From Trametes villosa (Eukaryota > Basidiomycota > Agaricomycetes > Polyporales > Polyporaceae), in contig PUDQ02000029.1 in the NCBI GenBank assembly GCA_002964805.2, positions 1 through 36,895 on the forward strand: a DNA stretch of 36,895 nt, in the 5' to 3' direction. Shown one piece after another: positions 1 through 9,103 of the stretch (position 1 is its first letter; each line of letters opens with the position of its first letter). A model generated the notes under the pieces. The model saw nothing but the letters and a program-made list of their open reading frames with translations. It had not been told where the DNA came from and made no database searches. Both the position numbers and the translations under genes were made by a program.

Positions 1-3000
1 AGACTGTAGGCTGACGCCTCGATGCCCATGAAACGACACCGCCTGCCATCAAGAAAACGAAGCCGGATGTGGAGTGCCGGTCATCGCGGTCCTCGGCCCA
101 GTCCGAGTCTGAGTAAGACAAGAGACCGTCGTTGGACGCCCCGTTGTAGCGCAACTTGTAGTCCTTAGTACCCTGGAGATAGCGTAGGATGTACTTGGCA
201 AAGTTCCAGTGCGCGTTAGACGGATTGGCGTTGTATTTGGACAACCGCGTTACGGCGAAGTCGATGTCGGGGCGCGTCCCAAGAGTTGCGTAGAGAATAC
301 TGCCGATCAAACTCTGGTAGCGTTTCCGAAAGGAATCGGTGGCGGTCTGCTTAGATTTCTCCAAGACAGCACCGGCAGGGAGAGGGGTACGAGCCGGCTT
401 GCAGTCGGCCATGTTGAAGCGTTCGAGGACGGACTGGATGTACTCCGACTGGTCGATGTCGATAGTACGCGTGCTACGGTCGCGGGTAATGCGAAGACCG
501 AGGAAACGCTCGACTGGTCCTAAGTCCGTCATTTTGTACTGTCCGCTCAACGTGTCCTTGACCTGCTTGATATGGCTAGGCCGGTCGCCGAAGAGGAGTA
601 GATCGTCGACATAGAGTACGACAATCGTAACGAAATCCCCCCCTTGTCGCCGATATACGTAGACTCCGGCATCAGAGTACGTCCGTTTGAATCCCATGTC
701 AAGGAGAGACTTGTGGATTTTGGCATTCCACTGACGAGACGCCTGCTTAAGGCCGTAGATAGCCTTCTTAAGCAAACAGACGTAGTTCTCCTTGCCGCGT
801 ACGGCCCAACCTTCCGGTTGTTCCATGTAGATCTCCTCCTCCAAGTCGCCGTTCAGGAACGCGGTCTTTACGTCCATAGACTCGATGTCCCAGTCCTCAA
901 GCGCGGCGTGCGCGAGGAGGTAACGAATCGATTCGAACCGCGCCACTGGCGAGAAAGTCTCGTTGTAGTCCTCCCCCCAGATCTGGGTAAAGCCCTTGGC
1001 TACGAGGCGAGCCTTGTACCGTCCATCATGCTTAATGTCATACACCCAACGATTGGCGACGACGTGACGGTTCTTAGGGCGAGGTACGAGGATCCAGGTC
1101 TTGTTTTCCAGAAGCGAGTCATACTCAGCTTTCTCAGCAGCTTGCCACTTAGACGCTTCAGGCGAACGCATGGCATCCCGATGGGTATTCGGTAAGCCCG
1201 CCTTATACTGAGCGGCAGCGAGAAAAGCGAGCAGAGTCTCCGCTTGCTCGTGCTGAGTTCCATCTGCGTCCGTACGTGCATCAACCCGAGCAGGGGGTTC
1301 ATCACCGTACGTACTGTCCCCATAGCGCTTAGGCGGTCTGACCTCGCGATGAGGCTTATCGCGCGCAATGCTAGGACCTCCCACTGGCTCATGACGGCGG
1401 CGCACGTGGGCAGGACGAGGAGGGGGAACAGGCGGAGGTGTGGGTGGACGTTCAGGTTCAGCGGGAGCTTCTGGCTCTGGAGCTGGAGGAGCAGGAGCGG
1501 GTGGAGGGTCCAGAACCTCAGGCTGAGGCTCAGGAAGTTGGACAGGAAGAGGAGGGAGCTCGTCGTCATCAGCGTTCGAGGCTTCATCAGACGGCTCGGT
1601 GTACTCTGGGAACGGACTATCATCCGGGGTAACAGGATGATCGCCGGGGGTTTTACGTGCAGGGAAAGACTCTTCGTCAAATGTCACATCGCGAGACACG
1701 ACGATAGAGCGGGTGGCCGGGTTCCAAAATCTGTACCCCTTTGAACCGGCTTCATACCCCACGAAGGTCATCTTGACAGCCTTCTTGTCGAGCTTTCCAG
1801 CGCGCTCTGACTTCTGCACGTGAACATATGCTTTGCACCCAAAAACGCGGAAGTAGGACACGTCGGGGACAGTCCCATCCCAGACCGTAATGGGGCAGCG
1901 CCATTTAAGGCGACGCATGGGCTGACGATTGTAGATATGAACGGCTGCTTCCATAGCGAGCTGCCAGAAACCGTGGCTGAGTCCAGCTTGGTGGAGCATG
2001 GACATGGCCTTCTCGACGACGGTACGGTTCCAGCGTTCTGCACGTCCATTCTGCTGAGGCGACTTAGGCATCGTCTTATGGTGCTCGATCCCATGCTTGC
2101 GAAGATGATCGGTGAATTCCTTCGAGGTGTATTCCCCCCCGCGATCAGAACGGACTCGCTTGATCTTCTTGCCAGTCTGGTTCTCAGCCCACGCCTTGTA
2201 GTCGTCAAACGCACGGAAGGCGTCAGACTTGTGCTTAAGGAAGTAGGCGCGAGCGAGACCGGAGTGATCATCGATAAAACCAGCGAAGTACGAATAACCG
2301 TTGATCGAGCGGGTACGCATGGGGCCATCCAGATCAGTGTGGACGAGCTCAAGGGGCTCAGTCGCACGCTTTTCTGAAGGAGGGAAGGAGGAGCGATGGG
2401 ATTTGCCAAAGGCGCATCCGTCGCATGGTTCACCGTCCGCAGGGTCGATAGCATCAACACCTTTCACGTTCGAAGGAAGCTTGGGGAGAGCCTCCTTGCC
2501 TGCATGTCCGAAGCGACGATGCCAGGTCTTATAGGTGCGAACGTTCAGGTCGAGCTTAAGACTGTCCGCAATCTCGAGTTCACACTCATAGAGATTAGAA
2601 CGCGGGACATACTGCGCCTCCAGGATTTTACGTCCTGGGATTGTAATCGTAGCACCATGAGCAACAGAGCCCGTAGGCAGCCTGTTGAAGATGGTCATCT
2701 TCCCGTCTCCTTGGAAGATGGAATAACCTTGCCGCTCGATAGTGCCAGTAGAGAAGAGTCGTGAGGCCGCTTTAGGGACATAGCAGACCTTAGGTAGCGT
2801 AATCTTCCACTTAACACCGTCGATGTACGTCTCAGCCTTAACGGTACCCTCGCCTACACCAAGTACAGAGTTCCCACTTCCAGCAGTGCTGAAGACAATG
2901 GGGTCGTTGTACTCGTGATAAGTAGCGAAATCGGCGAGGTTCCAGGTGACATGCATGGAGGCTCCTGAGTCCATAAGCCAACGAGTAGGAATCACGCCAG

Positions 3001-3892
3001 CGGCATTAGCCGCACGATAGAAAGAAGCGTGCATAGAGGCGTCCTCAGAGGAGGAGGCGCCTGCGGACTCGACTACAAGTACATTGGCAGCGGGAGCGAC
3101 GACGTGAGCGGTATTGGTAGTGTCCTTTCCTTTCCCCTTGTCCTTCTTCTTCCCACCATTGCCCTTGCCGTTGGGACGCATCTCGGGGTGCTTCTTGTAG
3201 CAAGTGGACTCGTGGTGAGTCGCACTACCACAGTGGGAGCAGGGGCCCTTCGGCTTAGGCTGCGTCTTGGAGACGCGGGAGGCGGACTGTCCGGACTTGC
3301 GCATGGACTCCTCAGCGAGAGACTTCGCGAGGATGACGTCGACGGTGAGTTTCTCGAGCTCCGTCGTGGCCATAAGCGCAGAGATCATGGACCGGTAGGA
3401 CTCCGGGACCTTGGACAGAAGGATGAGGGCCTGGATCGTCTCCTCGAGCTTGATCCCATTGGTAGAGATCTCGCGGAGGCGGGTGACGATCTTGCTCGAC
3501 TGGTCCTGAATGGACTTCTGGTCCGACATGCGACCTTCGCTGATGAGGGCCTCAAAGAGGCCCCAGACGTGCGCACTGTTCGGTTTCCCAAACTTGGTCT
3601 GCAGCGCGTCCCACATCTGCTTGGCTGTAGCAGTTGTGCCAGCGACGGTTGCGGCGGAATCCAGGATGTAGTGGAAGCTAGGCGCGGTCCGGATGGTGAT
3701 GAGACCGGCGGCCTTGTTGTTTTGCTTCTTCCACTCCTTGGAGGCTTCCGCATCAGTAGCGGCGGGCTGAGTGCCCGTGATAGCCTCCCAGCAGTCGGCG
3801 AACATGAGGTAACCCTTCATCTTTGCGGCCCAGTCCGCATACTGAGCGGCGGAAGAGAGAGCAGGAACAGATTCTGGTTTGATATCCCCCAT
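1..3892 (-). CDS. Ty1/copia retrotransposon Gag-Pol polyprotein, partial at left edge
   Basis: One minus-strand frame is open from 4171 to the window edge; its first in-frame ATG is at 3892, giving about 1297 codons with no stop or frameshift seen. Domains in order: a copia-type Gag beginning MGDIKPES; a zinc knuckle CSHCGSATHHESTC (CX2CX4HX4C) at 3200-3241; an aspartic protease motif DSGAS at about 2963-2971; a pre-integrase region with HRRFGH and CDGC (about 2400-2530); an integrase core with HTDLDGP, RSDRGGEY and GRAERWN; a Pro-rich linker near 1400-1640; reverse transcriptase with AIYGLKQASRQWN and YVDDLLLFG (YVDD at 602-613); and the start of RNase H (YSDSDWAEDRD). The order integrase before RT is diagnostic for Ty1/copia. 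The RNase H end and the 3' LTR lie outside the window. The unbroken frame suggests a young, possibly active copy. The true start could lie elsewhere if the leader is spliced. Confidence 0.93.
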   Translation of the reverse strand, partial: MGDIKPESVPALSSAAQYADWAAKMKGYLMFADCWEAITGTQPAATDAEASKEWKKQNNKAAGLITIRTAPSFHYILDSAATVAGTTATAKQMWDALQTKFGKPNSAHVWGLFEALISEGRMSDQKSIQDQSSKIVTRLREISTNGIKLEETIQALILLSKVPESYRSMISALMATTELEKLTVDVILAKSLAEESMRKSGQSASRVSKTQPKPKGPCSHCGSATHHESTCYKKHPEMRPNGKGNGGKKKDKGKGKDTTNTAHVVAPAANVLVVESAGASSSEDASMHASFYRAANAAGVIPTRWLMDSGASMHVTWNLADFATYHEYNDPIVFSTAGSGNSVLGVGEGTVKAETYIDGVKWKITLPKVCYVPKAASRLFSTGTIERQGYSIFQGDGKMTIFNRLPTGSVAHGATITIPGRKILEAQYVPRSNLYECELEIADSLKLDLNVRTYKTWHRRFGHAGKEALPKLPSNVKGVDAIDPADGEPCDGCAFGKSHRSSFPPSEKRATEPLELVHTDLDGPMRTRSINGYSYFAGFIDDHSGLARAYFLKHKSDAFRAFDDYKAWAENQTGKKIKRVRSDRGGEYTSKEFTDHLRKHGIEHHKTMPKSPQQNGRAERWNRTVVEKAMSMLHQAGLSHGFWQLAMEAAVHIYNRQPMRRLKWRCPITVWDGTVPDVSYFRVFGCKAYVHVQKSERAGKLDKKAVKMTFVGYEAGSKGYRFWNPATRSIVVSRDVTFDEESFPARKTPGDHPVTPDDSPFPEYTEPSDEASNADDDELPPLPVQLPEPQPEVLDPPPAPAPPAPEPEAPAEPERPPTPPPVPPPRPAHVRRRHEPVGGPSIARDKPHREVRPPKRYGDSTYGDEPPARVDARTDADGTQHEQAETLLAFLAAAQYKAGLPNTHRDAMRSPEASKWQAAEKAEYDSLLENKTWILVPRPKNRHVVANRWVYDIKHDGRYKARLVAKGFTQIWGEDYNETFSPVARFESIRYLLAHAALEDWDIESMDVKTAFLNGDLEEEIYMEQPEGWAVRGKENYVCLLKKAIYGLKQASRQWNAKIHKSLLDMGFKRTYSDAGVYVYRRQGGDFVTIVVLYVDDLLLFGDRPSHIKQVKDTLSGQYKMTDLGPVERFLGLRITRDRSTRTIDIDQSEYIQSVLERFNMADCKPARTPLPAGAVLEKSKQTATDSFRKRYQSLIGSILYATLGTRPDIDFAVTRLSKYNANPSNAHWNFAKYILRYLQGTKDYKLRYNGASNDGLLSYSDSDWAEDRDDRHSTSGFVFLMAGGVVSWASRRQPTV

Positions 3893-4462
3893 GACGAGGA
3901 GAAAGAACTCGGGGGAATCGGTGAAGTCTTCGCCGAAGTCTAGATCGAATGGAGTTGGAGTGGGCGAGCGCGAAGAGACTTCAGAATCTGGGAGAGGAAC
4001 GGTTGTAGGAGACGGGGGAGCAGACTGAGGGAGCGGAACAAGGTGCCAATGGCCAACCTGGTGAGGACTGATTAGAGCGGCCCAGCTTCGAGAAGGTCCT
4101 CGAGGTGCTTGATCGTAGCGGTTAGGGCAGGGATGCTCGTCGCAAGGGGTGTAAGAGTCGTCCTCTGGATACTAATGACGATCGAACTGATCTTCTGTGT
4201 CGAAGACGTGGAAACGACCAGAACAGTCAAATGGTTCGGAGGAGTCGACGGAGGAATCAGAAGAAGAGCCTTGAAGGTCTGCGTCAACTTCTTCCTCAGA
4301 GTCCAGGACCAGGGGTTCCGCTGTTGTGGGCTCCAAAGTGGTTCAGGGAAGCGCGATGATTGACTTGCTGTGTGCACGGAGAGAGAGAGATGAACACCTG
4401 TTGCGGTGCACCAGGAATCCAGGCAGCCGATATGCCCGAAGACCCAGATAGAAGTCGCCAAC
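3893..4462 (-). other. copia 5' leader with candidate primer-binding site
   Basis: This stretch lies between the proposed 5' LTR and the first gag ATG. Immediately inside the LTR the minus strand reads GTTGGCGACTTCTATCTGGG (4443-4462), which has the look of a tRNA primer-binding site (TTGGCGACT). The gag frame stays open upstream of its ATG as far as a TAG at 4172-4174. Other frames here are open too (for example 4072-4461) but show no recognised domain, so I treat them as leader sequence. Confidence 0.45.
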
Positions 4463-4743
4463 TGTGCCCAAGAAAGCTACTAGGTACGTATGGATATCCG
4501 ACGCAAAAAGCTATAGTAAGGAGGGTCCGAACGGTTTTCCTCCGGTCCAAAGCTCAGAACGAGCCCGGCTACGACGACTGGCAGCTGCAAGTGCAGGGCC
4601 TGGTCGAAGTATATGTGAAGAAAGGCCGGACTATAAAGGGCCTGTGTAGCTAGGTGCGTGCGAGTACGTAGGGCTAGTAAAAGCACTCAGGGCTGCGTCA
4701 CGAGCGCAGAAATGTCCCCCTGGTAGCAGTGTCGGCGGGCACA
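4463..4743 (-). repeat. copia 5' long terminal repeat (281 bp)
   Basis: The segment is bounded by a 7-bp perfect inverted repeat, TGTGCCC at 4463-4469 and GGGCACA at 4737-4743, so it has the expected TG..CA ends. On the minus strand a TATA-like TTTATAG lies about 105 bp into the segment (near 4635-4640), where a U3 promoter would be. The primer-binding-like sequence follows directly. The 3' LTR is outside the window, so the pair and the target duplication cannot be checked. The right flank that could carry the 5-bp duplication is GTCAA (4744-4748). Confidence 0.6.
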
Positions 4744-5122
4744 GTCAAGAGGTTAGGAAGATGGAGGAGGGTGTGCACAAACCAGCGAGGTCGACGAAGC
4801 AAAGGTGCGCGCGCGGTGTCGACGATGAGGAGCAACCGGTTAGAGCGCAGGGCTCATAACCTGATGAACTCTGAACCTGGAAGGCTGTAAGCCGCACAAA
4901 GAGAGGTCTTCAGTCTGTGAGAGAACGACTATGATTGCATAGTACTGCACCTGTAAGCCGCACAAAGAGAGGCTACAAGTACTAGTAAGTAAACATGTAA
5001 AGGCGCATAGGTAATATGGGACTTACTCTTCAGTCTGTGAGAGAACGACTGAAGAGCAGAGGCCTGCAGAGTCCTCCTTATATACTACTGAGGGAGGACG
5101 ATGAATAAGCATAGAGCAGAGA
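4744..5122 (-). repeat. Non-coding segment with a tandem duplication that differs by a 54-bp intron-like insert
   Basis: No gene is seen. On the minus strand, block A (24 bp, 5027-5050 and again 4907-4930) is followed by block B (22 bp, 4951-4972 and again 4885-4906). In the second copy A and B abut exactly. In the first they are separated by 54 bp (4973-5026) that begin GTAAGT and end TTGTAG, with TTACTAG upstream of the acceptor. The copies are 20 bp apart. A minus-strand TATA-like TATATAAGG sits at 5078-5087, so the arrangement could belong to a short transcribed unit. Block A with its upstream bases can also form a hairpin, CTTCAGTC / GACTGAAG. The short repeat CGCTGACTGAGCGA occurs twice near 5141-5180. 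Confidence 0.6.
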
Positions 5123-7105
5123 TCATATGACCGTCCAGAGGACGCTGACTGAGCGAGGAGGTACGCTGACTGAGCGAAGGTAGGACGATGAGTAAGAACG
5201 AGGCATGTGATGTCCATGGATGAGTAACACTAAGCTCCAGACAGGTCTAGAATAGTCAGGAGCATCGTAGAACGTACCAGAAGCATAGGTAGGGATGGCA
5301 GGATGCCGAGTATGTACAGAACAAAAGAATGTACGTATATGGTAAGTAGGAAAGTCCATGCCGGCGTATCGTAGACGCACGGCCACTAACACTGCCACTC
5401 CCGGTCCGGCACAACCGTAGACACGGAAGTTCAACATATTGTCCTCGTCGCTCACACCGGTCGCGGCAACGGGGGTGGAGGGCAGGGCGGAGGGCGGAGT
5501 CGTAGGACCGGGGGTGGAACTAGGCGGGGACGACGCGGAGGGCGAGAGAGTGGGAGTGGGAGATCCCCCCGGCGACGTCGAAGACGGAGGCTGGACGTCG
5601 GGCGGAGGTCCCCCTGGCGATGTGGACGACATGGCCGCGGCGTCGGGTGTAGAGTCAGTCGTGCCGGGTCCCGGACCAAGGACATCGACGGTCGAGCCCG
5701 TCGTGTTGAGGTCGGCGAAGGCGGGATCCGTGGGTGAGATGACAGCAATACTCACCGCAGGCGGCGTGGCCGCATCGTCCTCCCCATCCCCGTAGCTCGT
5801 GATCCACCCCTCCCACTCCGTATCCGTCAGCTGGCGGAAGGTGGTAATGTTCTTCTCGAACGCGCGAAGAAGGATGTTGAGTTCTTGACGTGAGGCGAGG
5901 GCCCCGGGAGCCTTGAAGGTGGCGAGTGGCCACCGTTCGATGATGACCCCATAACGGAGCGTGATGTGCTTGGAGAAGTTCATGTAGAACATCTTTGAGA
6001 TGTTCGCGCGGGTGCAGGCCCCCTCTGTGGGAGGTGTCAGTAATAGCAGATGTATATACATAGCGGTACGTACGAAGCTTCTCCAGTATCAGCGCCGCGA
6101 CCTTGTGCTTGAGGCCCAGGAAATCATCGGAGCGCGATGTCTTGATGCCTACAGAGAAATCAGCGGGTCTCGCAGCAGGGGGGGAACTTGGCAGCTTACT
6201 CTCAACCCCAGACACACAGAACCCCTCCATCCGGAGGGCGAATTCGGACAGGGAGGTCTTGTTGATGAGCTCGATGTACTGAGGGATCCGCTCGGAGGTG
6301 TAGTAGACGAAGGGCGGGGTGATGGCGGTGGGGTCGGAGCGAACGCCAATGATGAGGATTTCGGTGCCGGTACGCCCGTTCAGGTTCTGTATCTGTAAAG
6401 AGGGGTTAATTAGTTACACGCGAGTAGGTGCGAGGGCTACTCACCTGACGCCGCAAGCTGGCGGCGGTCGCGCGGACATCATTGTGTGTGTGGAGGGGGA
6501 CGTTATGGATACCCTCGTCACGGTTCTCGCGACGCTCGCTCAACGCCTGCACCGCACTAGATCCCGCTTCCTCCTGCTCCTCCTTCGTCATGGCCTGCCA
6601 TCGACGCGAAAGCTCCTTGATGAAACTTGAGGACACGCGATCGCGATCGCCCCTCTCGCGCTCTGTGGGGTATAGTGAGTGAGCCACGCCGACTGGAGAT
6701 GCGCAGATGGAAGTACTCACCGGCATTGTACTTCTGCATCTCCGCACTGACGAAGCCATTCCAGAGAGAATGTTTGCGGAGGGGCGCGTTGACGCGGGTG
6801 CGAGATTGCATGATGAGGCGATAGTAGTAGTCGGTGGAATGGGCGCCAAAGTCCTCGCGCATGGCAGCGGCCAGCTGCCACATGGTGTGCCGGGCTTCCT
6901 CGAGCGCCGCCAGGAGCTTCTGCTTCCGCGCCGTACGCTGCTCTTGAAGCGCCCGCCGGTCTGCCTGCGAGAGCTTGGGTCGGCGCGCGCGGCGTTCGCG
7001 ATCCTCTCGCGCCGTCCACGGCATTCGCATGCGCTTGACCGTGGACGCCTTGCGCGCATCCTTGGACAGGCGTTGGAGGACCACATCGCTTTTTTTGACG
7101 GCCAT
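5123..7105 (-). CDS. Element 1 gene C: HMG-box-like protein of the KDZ cassette
   Basis: Five exons read on the minus strand: 7105-6721, 6662-6445, 6392-6200, 6148-6074 and 6024-5123. The introns are 49-58 bp with GT..AG ends, and the spliced frame is open for 590 codons. The start MAVKKSD matches MAVYGKG in element 2. Residues about 30-75 are very basic and helical. Residues about 108-165 (LWNGFVSAEM, then RRWQAMTKEEQEE) resemble an HMG box, a minor-groove DNA-binding fold. A motif NDVRAT follows, then a conserved stretch with VSGVE, then SKMFYMNF, YGVIIERWPL and LTDTEWEGW, shared with element 2 (SKMFYSGF, YGIVIVNWPL, LTKTEWERW). The Ser/Pro-rich region and the last 100 residues are not conserved, so the C-terminal end is uncertain. 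Exons of 193 and 75 bp have the same lengths as in element 2; the 6663-6720 intron is extra. The HMG assignment is a reading of motif spacing, not a search result. Confidence 0.72.
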
Positions 7106-7374
7106 GTTGTGGGTTCAGGAGGCTGGAGGGCGCGCGAGAGAAGGGAAACGGAAGTTCGGGGGTGGGAGACACGCAGAAGCAGTAGCTAGAATGTGAGATC
7201 CAAGTCTACGTGGCACTATCCAGCCTTATACTTAATGTGTGTTTATGTTTGTCAACAAACAAAACCATCAATGTCACGTGAGCACATGCATAACGACTTG
7301 AGGGAGCCAGGGTGATACTACATACAACAGCCGGGCGAGATACAGGTACAGGAGCCGCCGGACGAGCAGCTCAC
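7106..7374 (-). promoter_or_regulatory. Element 1 B-C intergenic region with CACGTG E-box
   Basis: This 269-bp gap holds the 3' end of gene B and the presumed promoter of gene C. It contains a CACGTG palindrome (7275-7280) about 170 bp upstream of the gene C ATG and an AT-rich patch at 7230-7270. The corresponding gap in element 2 also carries CACGTG, twice. CACGTG is the core site of fungal bHLH regulators; that one binds here is inference. Confidence 0.4.
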
Positions 7375-8670
7375 CTACTTCATACCGGGGAGGGAGATCA
7401 CCTCCCAAAGCTGCCGGCACTCCTCAGCCGACCACCCCACACTCAGACCAAGATGGTAGGCGAACTTCTCAACGCTGCCGCAGTGAACGGCCGCCTGCAG
7501 GACGGTGAGGATGTCGTTGTTGCTGGCGCCCTTCTGCAGCAGGAACTCCTCCGCCTGTCTGCCGAGGTAAAGGGGCAACTTGGGCGTGTTCATCATAGAC
7601 GGCGGAGGGCGCACGAGGCCCTCGAGGATGTGGCCGCCGACCTCGAATGCGAGGCCGCTCTCGAGAGCTAAGGGCAGATCAGTACACAGGCCCTCGCAGT
7701 GGCAGAACGAACGCACCTGCGGCCAGCCGCTCGTCGACCGAGCTCGCGTCAGACGTGCCGCGCCGCTTGTCAGAGCGGTGGTGAGCCCGCGCGCTGCGCG
7801 AAGGCGTCTCCTTGGACGACGATGCTACCTTGGCGGAAGACGAGGGCTTCGCGCGCGACGTGGACTGCGTGCGCGACGCGGACTGGGGCGGCGCCGGAGT
7901 TTGGGGAGACTTGCGCGACTTGGTCGGCTTGGTCGGCGTCGCGGGCGGGGACTCCGTGCCGGGGTCGTCGCGGGGCGTCTGAGGCTGAGGTGCCGGCTTC
8001 TCCCTCACGGGCGGCGGGGGCACGGGCGTGTTGCTCGGGAGGAGAGGGAGGGTGTACCCCGGCTTTTTGAGCATGTAGACGATGGCTTCCGTGATAGTGA
8101 GTGGCCGGCACCACACAGGCTTCACCGCCGGCGGGGCTGCTTCAATTTGGTGGGCGATCGCATTCCTAAGCAGACCCGTGAGCGACAATGAGGAAAATGA
8201 CAATTCTCACTCACCACTCGAAGCCTGCCCATATGCCCGTCTCCGCCCCAGCCCTGATCGCATAGATCGGAGTGCCCGCCCGCATCCTAATGGAGGGGGC
8301 CAATCGCTCGACGTGGTAGATCATACTGTGATTGTCGTTCTCCTCGAACAGGCCGAAGACGCTGTCGTTCAGCTCCTGGATGGCGATGGCGTCGTCCTCG
8401 CAGGCGCAGGTGACCACGACGGGGAGGAGAGGCTTGTAGTTGTACATGGCAGTCTGTGAGGGGCTGCAAAAGCGTTAAGATCGACAATGATACGCACACC
8501 ATCCAAACTCACCGAATCTGCTCGTAAATCCCGCGCCTCTCGCCGCCCAGTAGAACGATCCATGGGCCCGCGTACGACTGTGTGCCGCCCACCATCGCCG
8601 AGAGTTGGGGAGCAGCAGGAGAAGGGGAGGCGGGTGACGGGGGAGGATCGATGAAGTGGTTGAGGTGCAT
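7375..8670 (-). CDS. Element 1 gene B: accessory protein with two RNase H1-N/viroplasmin-like repeats
   Basis: Four exons on the minus strand: 8670-8513, 8463-8215, 8165-7717 and 7667-7375. All three introns are 49 bp with GT..AG ends, and the joined frame gives 382 codons. The start MHLNHF aligns with MHHHSE of element 2. Residues about 35-82 (GPWIVLLGGERRGIYE ... EDDAIAIQEL) and about 117-172 (IYAIRAGAETGIW ... LTITEAIVYMLKKPG) look like two degenerate copies of one module: an aromatic beta-strand, GxxxGIY/W, then a basic/aromatic strand leading into an EAI-type helix. That pattern recalls the RNase H1 N-terminal hybrid-binding / viroplasmin-like fold. Residues about 180-285 are Ser/Pro/Arg-rich and probably disordered. 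The last 90 residues form a helical domain (VEKFAYHLGLSVGWSAEECR) shared with element 2. No catalytic motif was seen. The family is otherwise unrecognised, and the fold call is tentative. Confidence 0.72.
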
Positions 8671-9103
8671 GTTGCGAGAAGCGCTGAGCGCGCGAGAGAA
8701 TCTGTCTCGCGCATTTCGCACTTCGCAGCCTCATGTGTACCACATGCCCTCTACACATCGTATTCTATGACACACAGAAGCTATCTGGTGAGAAAAATCA
8801 GTAGGCATCAGGCTGATATCAGTTCGATCAGTAGGTATGCTGGACAATGCGCGGAGATTCTCGACTGACGAATTCTTCTGAACAGCTCCGAGTGTGCCAG
8901 TGTGACTTGCGGAATGCACGCCACACGACGTCCCTCATGCTCACTTCCATGCTCCCATCACTTCCCCCGTACCTTCTCGCTCCCATCCTTGTCAGAACTG
9001 ATTCATCTGTACATAATGACTATTCGCACGACATATAATGTGATATTCAATGAAAAGCGGAGTCTACAGAAATCAATACACGGGAATCATGCAAAATGTC
9101 CAG
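8671..9103. other. Element 1 KDZ-B intergenic region
   Basis: This 433-bp gap between the KDZ stop and the gene B start contains no ORF of note. It is more AT-rich than the genes around it (for example 8990-9060) and presumably holds the KDZ terminator and the gene B promoter. The short motif GATCAGTAGGTATG and a related ATCAGTAGGCATC occur near 8800-8840. Confidence 0.4.

Noticed and set aside
1000..1680. 226-codon minus-strand frame within the copia element
   Set aside because: It is out of frame with the integrase-RT reading frame, which is continuous here.
4072..4461. 129-codon minus-strand frame upstream of gag
   Set aside because: It lies in the copia leader, has no recognisable domain and is not in the gag frame.
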